64,000 nt of DNA from Spirochaetales bacterium (GTDB lineage: Bacteria > Spirochaetota > Spirochaetia > SZUA-6 > RPPD01), in NCBI GenBank assembly GCA_016930675.1, contig JAFGGG010000025.1, positions 1-64,000 on the forward strand, written 5' to 3'. The notes under the pieces were generated by a model that saw only the letters and a program-made list of their open reading frames with translations, did no database searches and had not been told where the DNA came from. Numbering within the stretch: position 1 is the stretch's first letter; each line of letters starts with the position of its first letter. Shown piece after piece: positions 44,970-55,239 of this stretch. A program made the position numbers and the translations under genes.

Positions 44970-46687
44970 GATATCCGCCTCCAGCTTATACTGAGTCTTG
45001 AAGCTTTAAACACATTAGTGACAAAATCGAACATGAGTCTTGAAATAAATATCGCAGAAATAAATGAAGTGAAAATACCCACAGCTAAGGTAAAAGCGAA
45101 TCCTTGTACACTGCCCTTACTCAACAGAGAAAGAATAAACGCAGCAATAAATGTTGTCACATTCGCATCCAGGATGGTCCAGAACGCCTTACTAAAACCT
45201 GTTTTTATGGCTGCTTGACGCGATTTGCCTAATCTGTACTCTTCTTTTATACGTTCAAAAATAATAACATTGGCATCCACCGACATACCCACGGTAAGAA
45301 TTATACCGGCGATACTGGTCAATGTAAGGGTGAATCCGGTTGCGGAGAGAATCGACACCAACATAAAGAGATTAAAAAATAAGGCCATGTTGGCAATAAT
45401 GCCTGCTCCCTTATAATAGAGAATCATAAAAGCGAGAATTAATAAAAATCCGATCATAATGGCATTTAAGCCCTCACGGATCATATCTTCACCCAGCGAA
45501 GGTCCCACTTCAGATTGATTCTCAATATTCAGTACAACCGGCAGCGGTCCTGTTCTTAAAACCTTAGCCAGATCATTTACTTCGGCCTTTGTGAACTCTC
45601 CTCTGATTGATACGACTCCTCCGCTGATAGCTTCGGAAATGTTGGCGATTGATCTTGATTTTATTTTATCATCCAGCACAACAGCCAAAGCCTTGCCCTG
45701 ATGCTGGTCCGTTACTTTATAAAACTCTTCGGCGCCGTCTATCTTTTTGCCCTCTTCATCCACATATTCACCCAACACAAAAACAACTATGGGCTTTCCC
45801 GTCTGACGATCGATATCCGGATAAGCATTTTGGATAGCTTCACCGCGCAGCACGGGCTCGCGTTGAATTACGGTAAAACCCACGCGTTTATCCAAACCGT
45901 ATTCATCTTTATCGTAAATACCTATGAGCATTTGTTCCGGTTTTAGAATATTTGGGTCATTGAGCTTCAACGGTTCGGCAGGTCCCGTTGGCGCTAAAAA
46001 ATCATTCGGATGCTCGGCTTTGTAGGTTTCAAAGGCCTCCACACCTTCCTTATCCAGAAGATGAAAATTGAGCCGGCCTTTACCCATGATGACCTTACGA
46101 ATCCGTTCCGGATCTGCCGCGCCGGGCAGTTCCACGGTAATTCGATTGCCCTGGCGTCTTATTTGGGGCTCTGTAACTCCGAACTGGTCGATTCGGGAAT
46201 TAAGGATTTCCATTGCCTGCTGCACTTTTTCTTCCTGCAGCCAGTCCGGCACCTCCGAACCATACTCTTTTTCAAAAGCCTTAAAATCCGCCTTGATTGC
46301 CACATACATCCCGCCCTGCAGATCCAATCCCAACTGCAGAGTTTGATTCCTGAAATCCTTTAAATAAAGGGTTTCATCCCTATAATACTTTTCCACAGCA
46401 GTTTTAAAATCTCTCTCCGAAATATCTTTGTATACGGTTCTTAACATTTTAACCACAAGCTGCCGAACCGGAGAGGATTCATCACTATGCTTTGAAAATT
46501 CTTGAATCTTCTTTTGCTCCTCAACCGCCTTAATCTCCGCGTACCTTCTAATCTGAGGAATGGAACTTAAAGCATTTTTCTTACTATCTTCAGGGATGAG
46601 AATATACCACTGTAATGTGGGTGAAATAAACATCACTGCCAATAAGAGCAAGAGAATAAAGATAATTACCCTAGAACGAACACTCAT
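44966..46687 (-). CDS. secD: Protein translocase subunit SecD
   Basis: The 573-residue protein has an N-terminal helix, the periplasmic motif TLQLGLDLQGGMYVAIKAD, the P1 domain with LNSRIDQFGVTEPQIRRQG, and the C-terminal membrane part with GMSVDANVIIFERIKEE and LDANVTTFIAA. The start at 46687 has GGAG seven bases upstream and is preferred over 46723. With secF and the upstream yajC it forms the accessory export complex around SecYEG. Confidence 0.95.
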   Translation of the reverse strand: MSVRSRVIIFILLLLLAVMFISPTLQWYILIPEDSKKNALSSIPQIRRYAEIKAVEEQKKIQEFSKHSDESSPVRQLVVKMLRTVYKDISERDFKTAVEKYYRDETLYLKDFRNQTLQLGLDLQGGMYVAIKADFKAFEKEYGSEVPDWLQEEKVQQAMEILNSRIDQFGVTEPQIRRQGNRITVELPGAADPERIRKVIMGKGRLNFHLLDKEGVEAFETYKAEHPNDFLAPTGPAEPLKLNDPNILKPEQMLIGIYDKDEYGLDKRVGFTVIQREPVLRGEAIQNAYPDIDRQTGKPIVVFVLGEYVDEEGKKIDGAEEFYKVTDQHQGKALAVVLDDKIKSRSIANISEAISGGVVSIRGEFTKAEVNDLAKVLRTGPLPVVLNIENQSEVGPSLGEDMIREGLNAIMIGFLLILAFMILYYKGAGIIANMALFFNLFMLVSILSATGFTLTLTSIAGIILTVGMSVDANVIIFERIKEEYRLGKSRQAAIKTGFSKAFWTILDANVTTFIAAFILSLLSKGSVQGFAFTLAVGIFTSFISAIFISRLMFDFVTNVFKASRLSISWRRIS

Positions 46688-46789
46688 ACTTAGCTCCGAA
46701 TTAATTAGTTTTTCTATATACAAACATTGGCCCTGTCCGGAATTCTTGTTATAAGAATCAGGCCGATGTTATATTAATGAAAATTTACC

Positions 46790-47131
46790 TTATTTTTTTT
46801 CAGCAGCAGCTGCTTTTTTATCAACCACACTTGCAATAGCGGATTTTTGAAATTCGATTTTTGTGCTTTCATCAACTTTAAGTGTCACCGACTGATCCTT
46901 TACAGTTGTAATAACACCTTGTATTCCGCCTATTGTAACCACTTTATCACCTTTTTTAAGGGCGGAAAGCATACTCTGTACCTGTTTTTGCCTTTTATTC
47001 TGAGGTCGAATTATAAGAAAATAAAAAACCACCAGAACCAAACCCACCATAGCTATGGTTATAAAAAGGCTGCCAGATGAATCCTGTCCGTTTGTCAAAA
47101 ATGGTAAATTTGAAAATAACGTGTCTATCAT
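46790..47131 (-). CDS. yajC: YajC, Sec translocon accessory subunit
   Basis: The 113-residue protein has one membrane helix (about 23-41, ITIAMVGLVLVVFYFLIIRP). The YajC motif RPQNKRQKQVQSML follows, then GDKVVTIGGIQGVI. It associates with SecDF. The C-terminus is a short Ala/Lys tail. It lies 100 bases upstream of secD on the same strand, the usual order yajC-secD-secF. Confidence 0.94.
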   Translation of the reverse strand: MIDTLFSNLPFLTNGQDSSGSLFITIAMVGLVLVVFYFLIIRPQNKRQKQVQSMLSALKKGDKVVTIGGIQGVITTVKDQSVTLKVDESTKIEFQKSAIASVVDKKAAAAEKK

Positions 47132-47249
47132 TTGTTTTCCTTTACTAGTCTATTAGATTTTGGCTAAGGTATCACATATGTCAATCTAAAGTCAAGCTCT
47201 TGTAAATCGCTTTTGACTTCAAATTCATGCTCATCTACTCTTATTAAAC

Positions 47250-48380
47250 CTAATTTAAGTGGGAAATAATAAAGTCTGCCAACTTCCCAACTCCGTTTTT
47301 TATACCATATTCTTTAATATTCGTATTACATCGTTTAATAACCGCGTTATCCGCAGCTATTTTAACAAGCAGATCGTGCAGGTCATATGCGTTTCCTGCC
47401 GCGAAACCGAATCCGTTATTAACCACAAAATCTTTGGTGCCGGCTTCATTTACCACCCATGCGTTGTGAATTACCGGTTTTTTAAGATTCAGAGCTTCAA
47501 AAGTAAAATTCGCACCCGCCTTCCCGACCACGAAATCCGATGCGGCGATGTATTCTTCCATATTGTCGACAAAACCCCTTATATGAATGTACGGAGGGCT
47601 CTTGCCGCCAACAATCTCCTTTTTCAATCTTTCCCGTAACTTATTATTTCTGCCGCAAATAATGATAAATTGGATGTTTAATTCCTTTTTAATCAGGAAT
47701 TTAATATGACCCTCCATGACGCCGAGACCTTCTCCGCCGGCACTCATAACAAAGGTTGTAACATCGGTTTCTAAACCCAATTTTTTGCGCGCTTCCACTT
47801 TATTATCATTAATCATTTCGAATTTAGGATTAACCGGATACGGAAACACATGTATTTTACTTCTCTTTACACCTCTTTTTACCAATTCACTCTTGGCATA
47901 ACCGGAAAAAACCACCATCGAATCACAAAATCTATCCGCCCAAAAATGATGCGCCCAGAACGGATCCGTATTAATACTTACATGCGGAATCGACAATCCA
48001 TTCTTGCGTTTCAAAGCGCCGAACCGGTGGGCAAAAAAGTAATGGGTAGTTACGAAGACATGCGGCTGCTCTTTCAGCAAAAAGCGCTTTAAGCGCTTTT
48101 TAAGACCCATGCCGAAGAAAGTATTAATGAGCCAGCTTACAAAACCGTTATCGCCGAAGTTCATGATAAAAGTCGACAGCTTTGGTCTTTTCAATCCAAC
48201 TTTATTCCATGAATTACTGTAGATGTAATAGGCAAATCCGGCCTTTAGCTCCTTGGCTAAATCCACTACTTTAACTTCATATTTACCCATATAGTGCTGA
48301 TTGATAAAACTGCTGAGAGCCAAAGCAGGCGCCCTGTGTCCGTCACCCAAGATAATCATTCCAATGAGTATTTTTTTCAT
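47250..48380 (-). CDS. MGDG-synthase-like processive diacylglycerol glycosyltransferase
   Basis: The 376-residue protein is a GT28 glycosyltransferase. The N-terminal MGDG-synthase domain begins MIILGDGHRAPALALSSFI and has FVTTHYFFAHRFG. The C-terminal half has SAGGEGLGVMEGHI, IIICGRNNKLRERL and the sugar-nucleotide site DFVVGKAGANFTFEAL. Such enzymes add glucose or galactose to diacylglycerol to make membrane glycolipids. It begins directly after the stop of the tandem MerR regulator, so the pair is probably one operon. Confidence 0.85.
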   Translation of the reverse strand: MKKILIGMIILGDGHRAPALALSSFINQHYMGKYEVKVVDLAKELKAGFAYYIYSNSWNKVGLKRPKLSTFIMNFGDNGFVSWLINTFFGMGLKKRLKRFLLKEQPHVFVTTHYFFAHRFGALKRKNGLSIPHVSINTDPFWAHHFWADRFCDSMVVFSGYAKSELVKRGVKRSKIHVFPYPVNPKFEMINDNKVEARKKLGLETDVTTFVMSAGGEGLGVMEGHIKFLIKKELNIQFIIICGRNNKLRERLKKEIVGGKSPPYIHIRGFVDNMEEYIAASDFVVGKAGANFTFEALNLKKPVIHNAWVVNEAGTKDFVVNNGFGFAAGNAYDLHDLLVKIAADNAVIKRCNTNIKEYGIKNGVGKLADFIISHLN

Positions 48381-49052
48381 TTAGTGCGAAGAGCCCCTCT
48401 CATGCTTTAGCAGTTTTAATAAAGTTTTTAAACGCCTATTAAAAACAGCTTCCACTCTGAAAGATGCCTTTCTGGCTTCTTTCATATATTCAATCAGATA
48501 CTCCAAACCCGACACTATTTTTTCCAATTCTTCCGGCGTTACATCTCCGGAGGCAACGCTCTCCAGACCAAACTCTTCTCCGACCAAGCGGATTATATTG
48601 CCTATTTCCGATAGCGTATAATTAAAGGTCTGCAAATCTTTTATAAATTTAACCAGTAAGACATCTTTGGTTCTGTAAAGCCTGAATCCTCCATCGGTTC
48701 TCTGAAAAGGATTAATCAGGCCTTTTTCCTCCCAATACTTAATGGTTCGGGTATTTACTCCCCCTTTGTCCGCCAGTTCACCTATAGTGAGCAGCTGAGA
48801 TTTTGTGAGTGCGGTCTCACCGCCGTCTTTTTGTAAAGGTAATCCGACCTCATTTTTTATTTTGGCTATCTCTTTATAAGAATAGCCCATGGCTAAAAAA
48901 TTTTTAACTACCTCTCCATACAACAGTGCCTGCTGATTGAAACTGTCCCCTGAGTCCTCCAGCGGTGTAATCAGCTTATTCTGTATCCATTTATCCAGTT
49001 CTTTTTGCGAGATCTCAAGTTTTTTTGACAAATCCTCTCGAGATACCTTCAA
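48381..49052 (-). CDS. MerR-family regulator with two tandem MerR-like DNA-binding domains
   Basis: The 223-residue protein has a clear MerR domain at about 85-150: LTIGELADKGGVNTRTIKYW, then EEKGLINPFQRTDGGFRLY and LQTFNYTLSEIGNII. Residues 1-70 repeat the same plan in degenerate form: SREDLSKKLEISQKELDKWI, NKLITPLED, and FLAMGYSYKEIAKI. MerR proteins usually act as dimers of one domain each, so an in-tandem pair is unusual. The start is TTG at 49052, with AAGGAG about ten bases before. It lies between a small unknown gene and the glycolipid glycosyltransferase, which it may control. Confidence 0.78.
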   Translation of the reverse strand: MKVSREDLSKKLEISQKELDKWIQNKLITPLEDSGDSFNQQALLYGEVVKNFLAMGYSYKEIAKIKNEVGLPLQKDGGETALTKSQLLTIGELADKGGVNTRTIKYWEEKGLINPFQRTDGGFRLYRTKDVLLVKFIKDLQTFNYTLSEIGNIIRLVGEEFGLESVASGDVTPEELEKIVSGLEYLIEYMKEARKASFRVEAVFNRRLKTLLKLLKHERGSSH

Positions 49053-49076
49053 ATCCTGCCGCTCCTTCTGCCTTAC

Positions 49077-49373
49077 CTAAATATGCAGTATCTTCTCTAT
49101 TCCCTCCGGTACATGTGATACTCCGAATATGCGCTTTAAGTTATGAATGGAATCGATCGTCTTTTCATTCTGCTCGTTATAAATTTTCATTACCTGCTCC
49201 AATTCTTCATCACTCCCCGCATAGAGCGCAGAACAGATAGCTGCTTTAAAAAATCCTTTTTCAGCGAGCTCTCGAGTTCCAAGCCGGCTGAATTTCCTTT
49301 TGGAGTTAGCATTAACAATAGCGGTATCGCCTTGATACCCGACGGTAAATATAAAATCCTCACGCTTTATCAT
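49077..49373 (-). CDS. Small conserved-type protein of unknown function
   Basis: The 98-residue soluble protein is not recognised. It begins MIKREDFIFTVGYQGDTAIV and contains KRKFSRLGTRELAEKGFFKAA, then an acidic helix EELEQVMKIYNEQNEKT. AGGAAA precedes the ATG. The MerR-type gene starts 24 bases after its stop and is probably co-transcribed. A terminator separates it from groEL upstream. Confidence 0.6.
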   Translation of the reverse strand: MIKREDFIFTVGYQGDTAIVNANSKRKFSRLGTRELAEKGFFKAAICSALYAGSDEELEQVMKIYNEQNEKTIDSIHNLKRIFGVSHVPEGIEKILHI

Positions 49374-49443
49374 ACTTGAATTTCCTATATATCAAATTAT
49401 TCTGCCGTATATTAACAAATATAGCAATAGCCATTTCCTGATT

Positions 49444-49476
49444 AAAAAAGGGGAAAGCATACATCTGCCTTCCCCT
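49444..49476 (-). terminator. Rho-independent terminator after groEL
   Basis: On the minus strand AGGGGAAGGCA (49476-49466) pairs with TGCTTTCCCCT (49459-49449), one mismatch, followed by six T (49449-49444). Confidence 0.8.
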
Positions 49477-49501
49477 CGTATTAACAGTTTTTATATCAAT
49501 A

Positions 49502-51163
<1,662 letters not shown>

Positions 51164-51324
51164 TTAATATGTATAGTAAAAACTCGATTGGTTTTAGCGA
51201 AAAACGCTTGTTTTTGATAAGATACAAATTCTTTTTAAAATCATCAACAAAAAAAATATTTTTTTCTAGGCATTTGCATTTAAAAAAGCTTGACTAAGCT
51301 TGAGATTTGATTAAAAAGGAGGTA

Positions 51325-53094
51325 ATGAGCAGCAAAAAAGATCTTAGCCTCTATATAGGAATCCGCTGGCAGCAGGCTGCAAGCAGATTAATCGCAGAAA
51401 AAACCGAAATATTATTGGAAAAACTCACTCTTGCCAAACTTGAAAAAAGCATTCCGCTGCACTGGAATTTACCCATTACACCATATCTTGAAAATAAAAA
51501 TCAACATATGGATCGGATTATAACGGAGATTAAAACGCGCATAACCGCTTGTAAGGACTGTATTGTTCCAATGGGATACAGCGGAGCGCCTCATCCGCTG
51601 CTGGAAACCTCTGAATTGGAAAAAGAACTCGCCTGGTGCTTTTCCAACCCCTGGAAACAGGGAATTAAAGATCAGTTTAAACAGAGCCCGCAGATTGTCA
51701 TGCCCCACATCCCCGATATCATGCGCAAGAGTTCGCTGAAGGCTTATCATCAGAACGGCTTCGCTTTTCTGGGCCTGCCTTTTACGAACAGTCTGAACGG
51801 TTCGTACAGATTCGGACCTTGGCAAACGCAAGCGCCGCTAAAGATCTTTTACTACCAGCATATTACTTTCCATAAAAACGAGTTAAAATCCACCCTGCCC
51901 CATAATCCGGACAAGCACACGTCGGCTGTATTCATTCTCTTTGATATACACACGGCTGAGACAGATGTTGTGCTTGAAGGTATTATCCAAAGCCTTTCAA
52001 AACGCTTTCATATCCGGTTTGCTTCGCTACAAGATAAACCCGTAACCCATACAGAAAAAAAAGCGGACGCAGACTTCAACTATACTCCGCCGCTTCCCTG
52101 CAATCCCCGGGCCAGATTATATTTAAAAAATGCATCAGCCCTTAAAAATAAAGATCCTCAGAAAGAGATCGATATCCAGAATACGCTTAAACTGATTTCT
52201 TTTAATAATATGGATTTGATTTCTAAAAAGATCGAGCGGATACAATCATCCGCCAAAAAAAGTTTTTTAAAACCAAAGATCATATCGGCGCATATGCCCG
52301 GTCAGGTCACCTTGCCCGGCGCGAATTTCGATGTTATTTTTTCCGGCGGTAGATTGCATTCCATTATTAAAGATGGAAAACACTATACATTGACAAACAC
52401 ACTCGATTCATTTATCAAAACAAAAAAAAGAACATACAGGTACGCAACCGGAAGTGTGTTTTCATTTGAAGACGAAAGCAGCCGGGGATTGCTGGAGAAA
52501 ACAACCTGCACTCTGCCCGGTATTAGTGAAGCAAGCTCAATTATCAGAGAATACTCTTATGTGGGTGATTTTCCGTATTTACTCATCAGCATGGAAGTTA
52601 TATACCCCGAAATCTCCAAACTGAGCAGCAGCATTCAGTTTGCTCCGTTTGAACTCGCACTCATGAAATTCAAAAAAGGTGAACTGCCGCTCATTCACAG
52701 CCTTTACAGTGACGGTACGGGCTATCAAATCAGGCTTAGCGATCTGACTGCTGTTTATAATCTTGCCGGAAGCATGTTTTATCTGCCGCTTCATGATTCG
52801 TATTTGATTCTGGGGTTCACTCCCCAAAAAAGTCCTGGCGTCCAAAGCGTTCAACTGCGTATAGAGCAAAAAAAGCAAACTTGTTATTTGTACGTCAGTT
52901 TCTACGGCACATATCATCCTGAAGAGGCGATATTTTATGAGAATACCAGAGAGGTTCACTCACTTTTTATAGGCATTAAAGATCAAGCTCCTAAAAAAAT
53001 ACCCTTCTTCCCCCAGGCCGTATTAAAGAAGCTGCCTGCATATAATATCGTGATTCAAACCGGTGAAAGTGCCCATCAGGAAAAAACTGTTTAA
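51325..53094 (+). CDS. Large protein of unknown family (589 residues)
   Basis: I do not recognise a named domain. The protein is soluble with no signal peptide. Residues about 80-140 hold CKDCIVPMGYSGAPHPLLE and ELEKELAWCFSNPWKQGI, which look like conserved core motifs. The region 320-590 is beta-rich (ISAHMPGQVTLPGANFDV, YSYVGDFPYLLISMEVIYPE) and resembles a carbohydrate-active beta-sandwich. A role in glycan handling is speculation. The start is uncertain: ATG 51325 is only two bases after AGGAGG, which is unusually close, and the in-frame TTG at 51307 lies before it. It is divergent from groEL. Confidence 0.65.
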   Translation: MSSKKDLSLYIGIRWQQAASRLIAEKTEILLEKLTLAKLEKSIPLHWNLPITPYLENKNQHMDRIITEIKTRITACKDCIVPMGYSGAPHPLLETSELEKELAWCFSNPWKQGIKDQFKQSPQIVMPHIPDIMRKSSLKAYHQNGFAFLGLPFTNSLNGSYRFGPWQTQAPLKIFYYQHITFHKNELKSTLPHNPDKHTSAVFILFDIHTAETDVVLEGIIQSLSKRFHIRFASLQDKPVTHTEKKADADFNYTPPLPCNPRARLYLKNASALKNKDPQKEIDIQNTLKLISFNNMDLISKKIERIQSSAKKSFLKPKIISAHMPGQVTLPGANFDVIFSGGRLHSIIKDGKHYTLTNTLDSFIKTKKRTYRYATGSVFSFEDESSRGLLEKTTCTLPGISEASSIIREYSYVGDFPYLLISMEVIYPEISKLSSSIQFAPFELALMKFKKGELPLIHSLYSDGTGYQIRLSDLTAVYNLAGSMFYLPLHDSYLILGFTPQKSPGVQSVQLRIEQKKQTCYLYVSFYGTYHPEEAIFYENTREVHSLFIGIKDQAPKKIPFFPQAVLKKLPAYNIVIQTGESAHQEKTV

Positions 53095-53100
53095 AATAAG

Positions 53101-53853
53101 CTAGCTCTGAAACGTTTGCACCTCTCCGGAGATCAGCAGTCGTACAGTCTCCCCGGCATCCGGTTTAAATCTTAACTCACCGCGCGGACCTATTCCCAAA
53201 ATGGTACCTGCCTCTGCCCTCTCAATACTCTGCTGATGAAACAGAATTCTGCATTTTTTACCATTTAAAAAAAGGCGCTTTTCCAAGTGGCTCAGCCATT
53301 CGCCGGAGCTTAATACGGCTTTTAAACCCGATAAAATCTCATGCAGCAAAGCGGTTCTGTCGACGTGACGATTAAGAAACCAGGCAAGCGAAGCAGCCTG
53401 TGCCTGGTTGGGTGAAAAACGTCGCTGATTGCAGTTGATGCCGACTCCGATAAGAAAAGCATCTTTTTTTGCCGTGCAAAGAATTCCGGCGACTTTTTTT
53501 TCTTTGATGAGCACATCATTAGGCCATTTAATCTGGGTATTAAGTGAAAAGAGTTTTTCAATAGCAAGAGCGACCGCCAAGCCTGTAAGCAGCGGAAGCA
53601 AGATTTTAGCATGCTGCAGACTGCGTTTCTTTAAAATAACCGTAAACAGCAGATTTTGCGCTTTTGCAGACTCCCACTTTCTGTTTGAGAACCTTCCCCG
53701 ACCCTGGCTTTGAAAATCGGTTGCGATTACAGTGCCGTGGGTACAACCATCTTTTAAAAGCAGCTCGGCGTCCTTCATGGTCGATGTTGTCGCCGGGCAA
53801 TAGTAAATCGGGGCGTTATTCCATGGTGAAACAAAGGGAAGAATCTGCATCAT
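53101..53853 (-). CDS. birA: Biotin-[acetyl-CoA-carboxylase] ligase (BirA), no DNA-binding domain
   Basis: The 250-residue protein is a biotin protein ligase. Motifs seen are TSTMKDAELLLKDGC (about 23-37), TDFQSQGRGRFSNRKWESA with the biotinyl-AMP loop GRGR, IKWPNDVLIKEKKVAGIL and GVGINCNQ. The C-terminal small domain (about 195-250) is present. There is no N-terminal winged helix, so it is a class I ligase without repressor function. It charges biotin carboxyl carrier proteins. It converges with the unknown 589-residue gene. Confidence 0.92.
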   Translation of the reverse strand: MMQILPFVSPWNNAPIYYCPATTSTMKDAELLLKDGCTHGTVIATDFQSQGRGRFSNRKWESAKAQNLLFTVILKKRSLQHAKILLPLLTGLAVALAIEKLFSLNTQIKWPNDVLIKEKKVAGILCTAKKDAFLIGVGINCNQRRFSPNQAQAASLAWFLNRHVDRTALLHEILSGLKAVLSSGEWLSHLEKRLFLNGKKCRILFHQQSIERAEAGTILGIGPRGELRFKPDAGETVRLLISGEVQTFQS

Positions 53854-53883
53854 ACTAGGCGCTCTTCAAGTAACTACTATCCG

Positions 53884-54990
53884 TTAAAAAGGAAACTTAT
53901 AATCGTGCAGGTTAAACTCCTGTTTTAATTCCATAATCTGCTTCTGCACGCCCTCATCCACGGGTACACCTTTTTGTTGACGAGATTTTTCCGCTTCATG
54001 CTCTTTTTCACCCGCGGTATAGATACGATCGTGTCCGGGCATTTTTTGCGAGGACCGCAGCTGGCGCAGAATGCTGCCCGCGGTGGCTTTGAAATCATCT
54101 ATCTCGGCAAAACAGGAGATATCTATGGCAATAAAAAAATGGCCCAGTTTATAGGTTGTTTTTTTTCCGTCTTTAAAACCGGAAAGGGCCTTTAAAAAAA
54201 CTCCGCCTTGCAGTGCCGCGCTTAAAATCTCTACAAAAGTGGCATAGCCGTAGCCTTTATACCCTCCTGTATCCTCACCTATGCCTCCCAGCGGCACCAA
54301 CGCCGCTTCTCCGTTAATCAAATCCTGCAGCACCTGTTCGCCGTCGGTTTTGGAGTTTCCGTGCTTATCAATTACCAATCCCTTTGGAATTTCCTGACCC
54401 AGCCTGGCAAGCACTTCTATTTTTCCCCGTTGGGTAATGGAGGAGGCGCAGTCAAGCACAAAAGGAAACTCCTCATCCGTGGGCACACCCACGGTCAGCG
54501 GATTTGTACCCAGCATGTTTTCCACTCCGAAAGTGGGGGCAACGGACGGCCGGGCGTTGGTCCCGGTTATTCCGATCATGCCCTGCTTTATGGCCATGAG
54601 GGAATAGAAACCGGCTATCCCGAAGTGGTTGGAATTGCGCACCGCGACCATACCCATGCCATACTGTTTGGCTTTATCGATTGCCATCTGCATTGCTTTT
54701 CTGGCGATCACCTGACCCATCCCGTTATTTCCGTCGAGCACGGCGGTGGTCGGACCCTGCTTTACGATTGTAATCGAGGTTACGGGATTAATAATACCCG
54801 CCTGGATTCTATCGATATAGATATGCTTAAACCGGCTTATTCCGTGCGAATCAATTCCCCGTTTGTCGGATTCGATGAGCACTTCCGCGCAGATACGCGC
54901 GTCTTCGGGAGGAACTCCGACTTTTTTAAAAACATCTATCATAAAGTTTCCAAGCAAATCGAGCTCAACCCAACATATTTTTTCAGCCAT
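53884..54990 (-). CDS. Ldh2-family malate/lactate-type dehydrogenase
   Basis: The 368-residue protein belongs to the malate/L-lactate dehydrogenase 2 family (NAD(P)-dependent, unlike classical LDH): DKRGIDSHGISRFK (about 47-60), GNNGMGQVIARKAM, VRNSNHFGIAGFYS with the catalytic His, TNARPSVAPTFG and YKGYGYATFVEILSAALQG. Members oxidise malate, lactate, sulfolactate, ureidoglycolate or 2,3-diketogulonate, so the substrate is open. An insertion with several charged residues near the C-terminus (KEHEAEKSRQQKG) is normal for the family. GAGAGG precedes the ATG. It stands alone. Confidence 0.87.
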   Translation of the reverse strand: MAEKICWVELDLLGNFMIDVFKKVGVPPEDARICAEVLIESDKRGIDSHGISRFKHIYIDRIQAGIINPVTSITIVKQGPTTAVLDGNNGMGQVIARKAMQMAIDKAKQYGMGMVAVRNSNHFGIAGFYSLMAIKQGMIGITGTNARPSVAPTFGVENMLGTNPLTVGVPTDEEFPFVLDCASSITQRGKIEVLARLGQEIPKGLVIDKHGNSKTDGEQVLQDLINGEAALVPLGGIGEDTGGYKGYGYATFVEILSAALQGGVFLKALSGFKDGKKTTYKLGHFFIAIDISCFAEIDDFKATAGSILRQLRSSQKMPGHDRIYTAGEKEHEAEKSRQQKGVPVDEGVQKQIMELKQEFNLHDYKFPF

Positions 54991-55239
54991 ATACCTCTCT
55001 CCGCACTTATAAAGAATGTGTGATTGTATACTTTCACCGTTTTTTTTTCAAGTAAGCGGTCACTTTGCCGCTTATAATCCTCTGAAACTTTAATTTCAAA
55101 AATTCAGATACGGACTTTTCAAATTTGATTATCATTAGTATATTATTTATAAATCTTTTAATTACTTGATACACATTGCGCTAAAGAGCAATGTACCAAT
55201 GCCAGTATACAGATAATAATTCATAGTAAGGAGCGCGAT

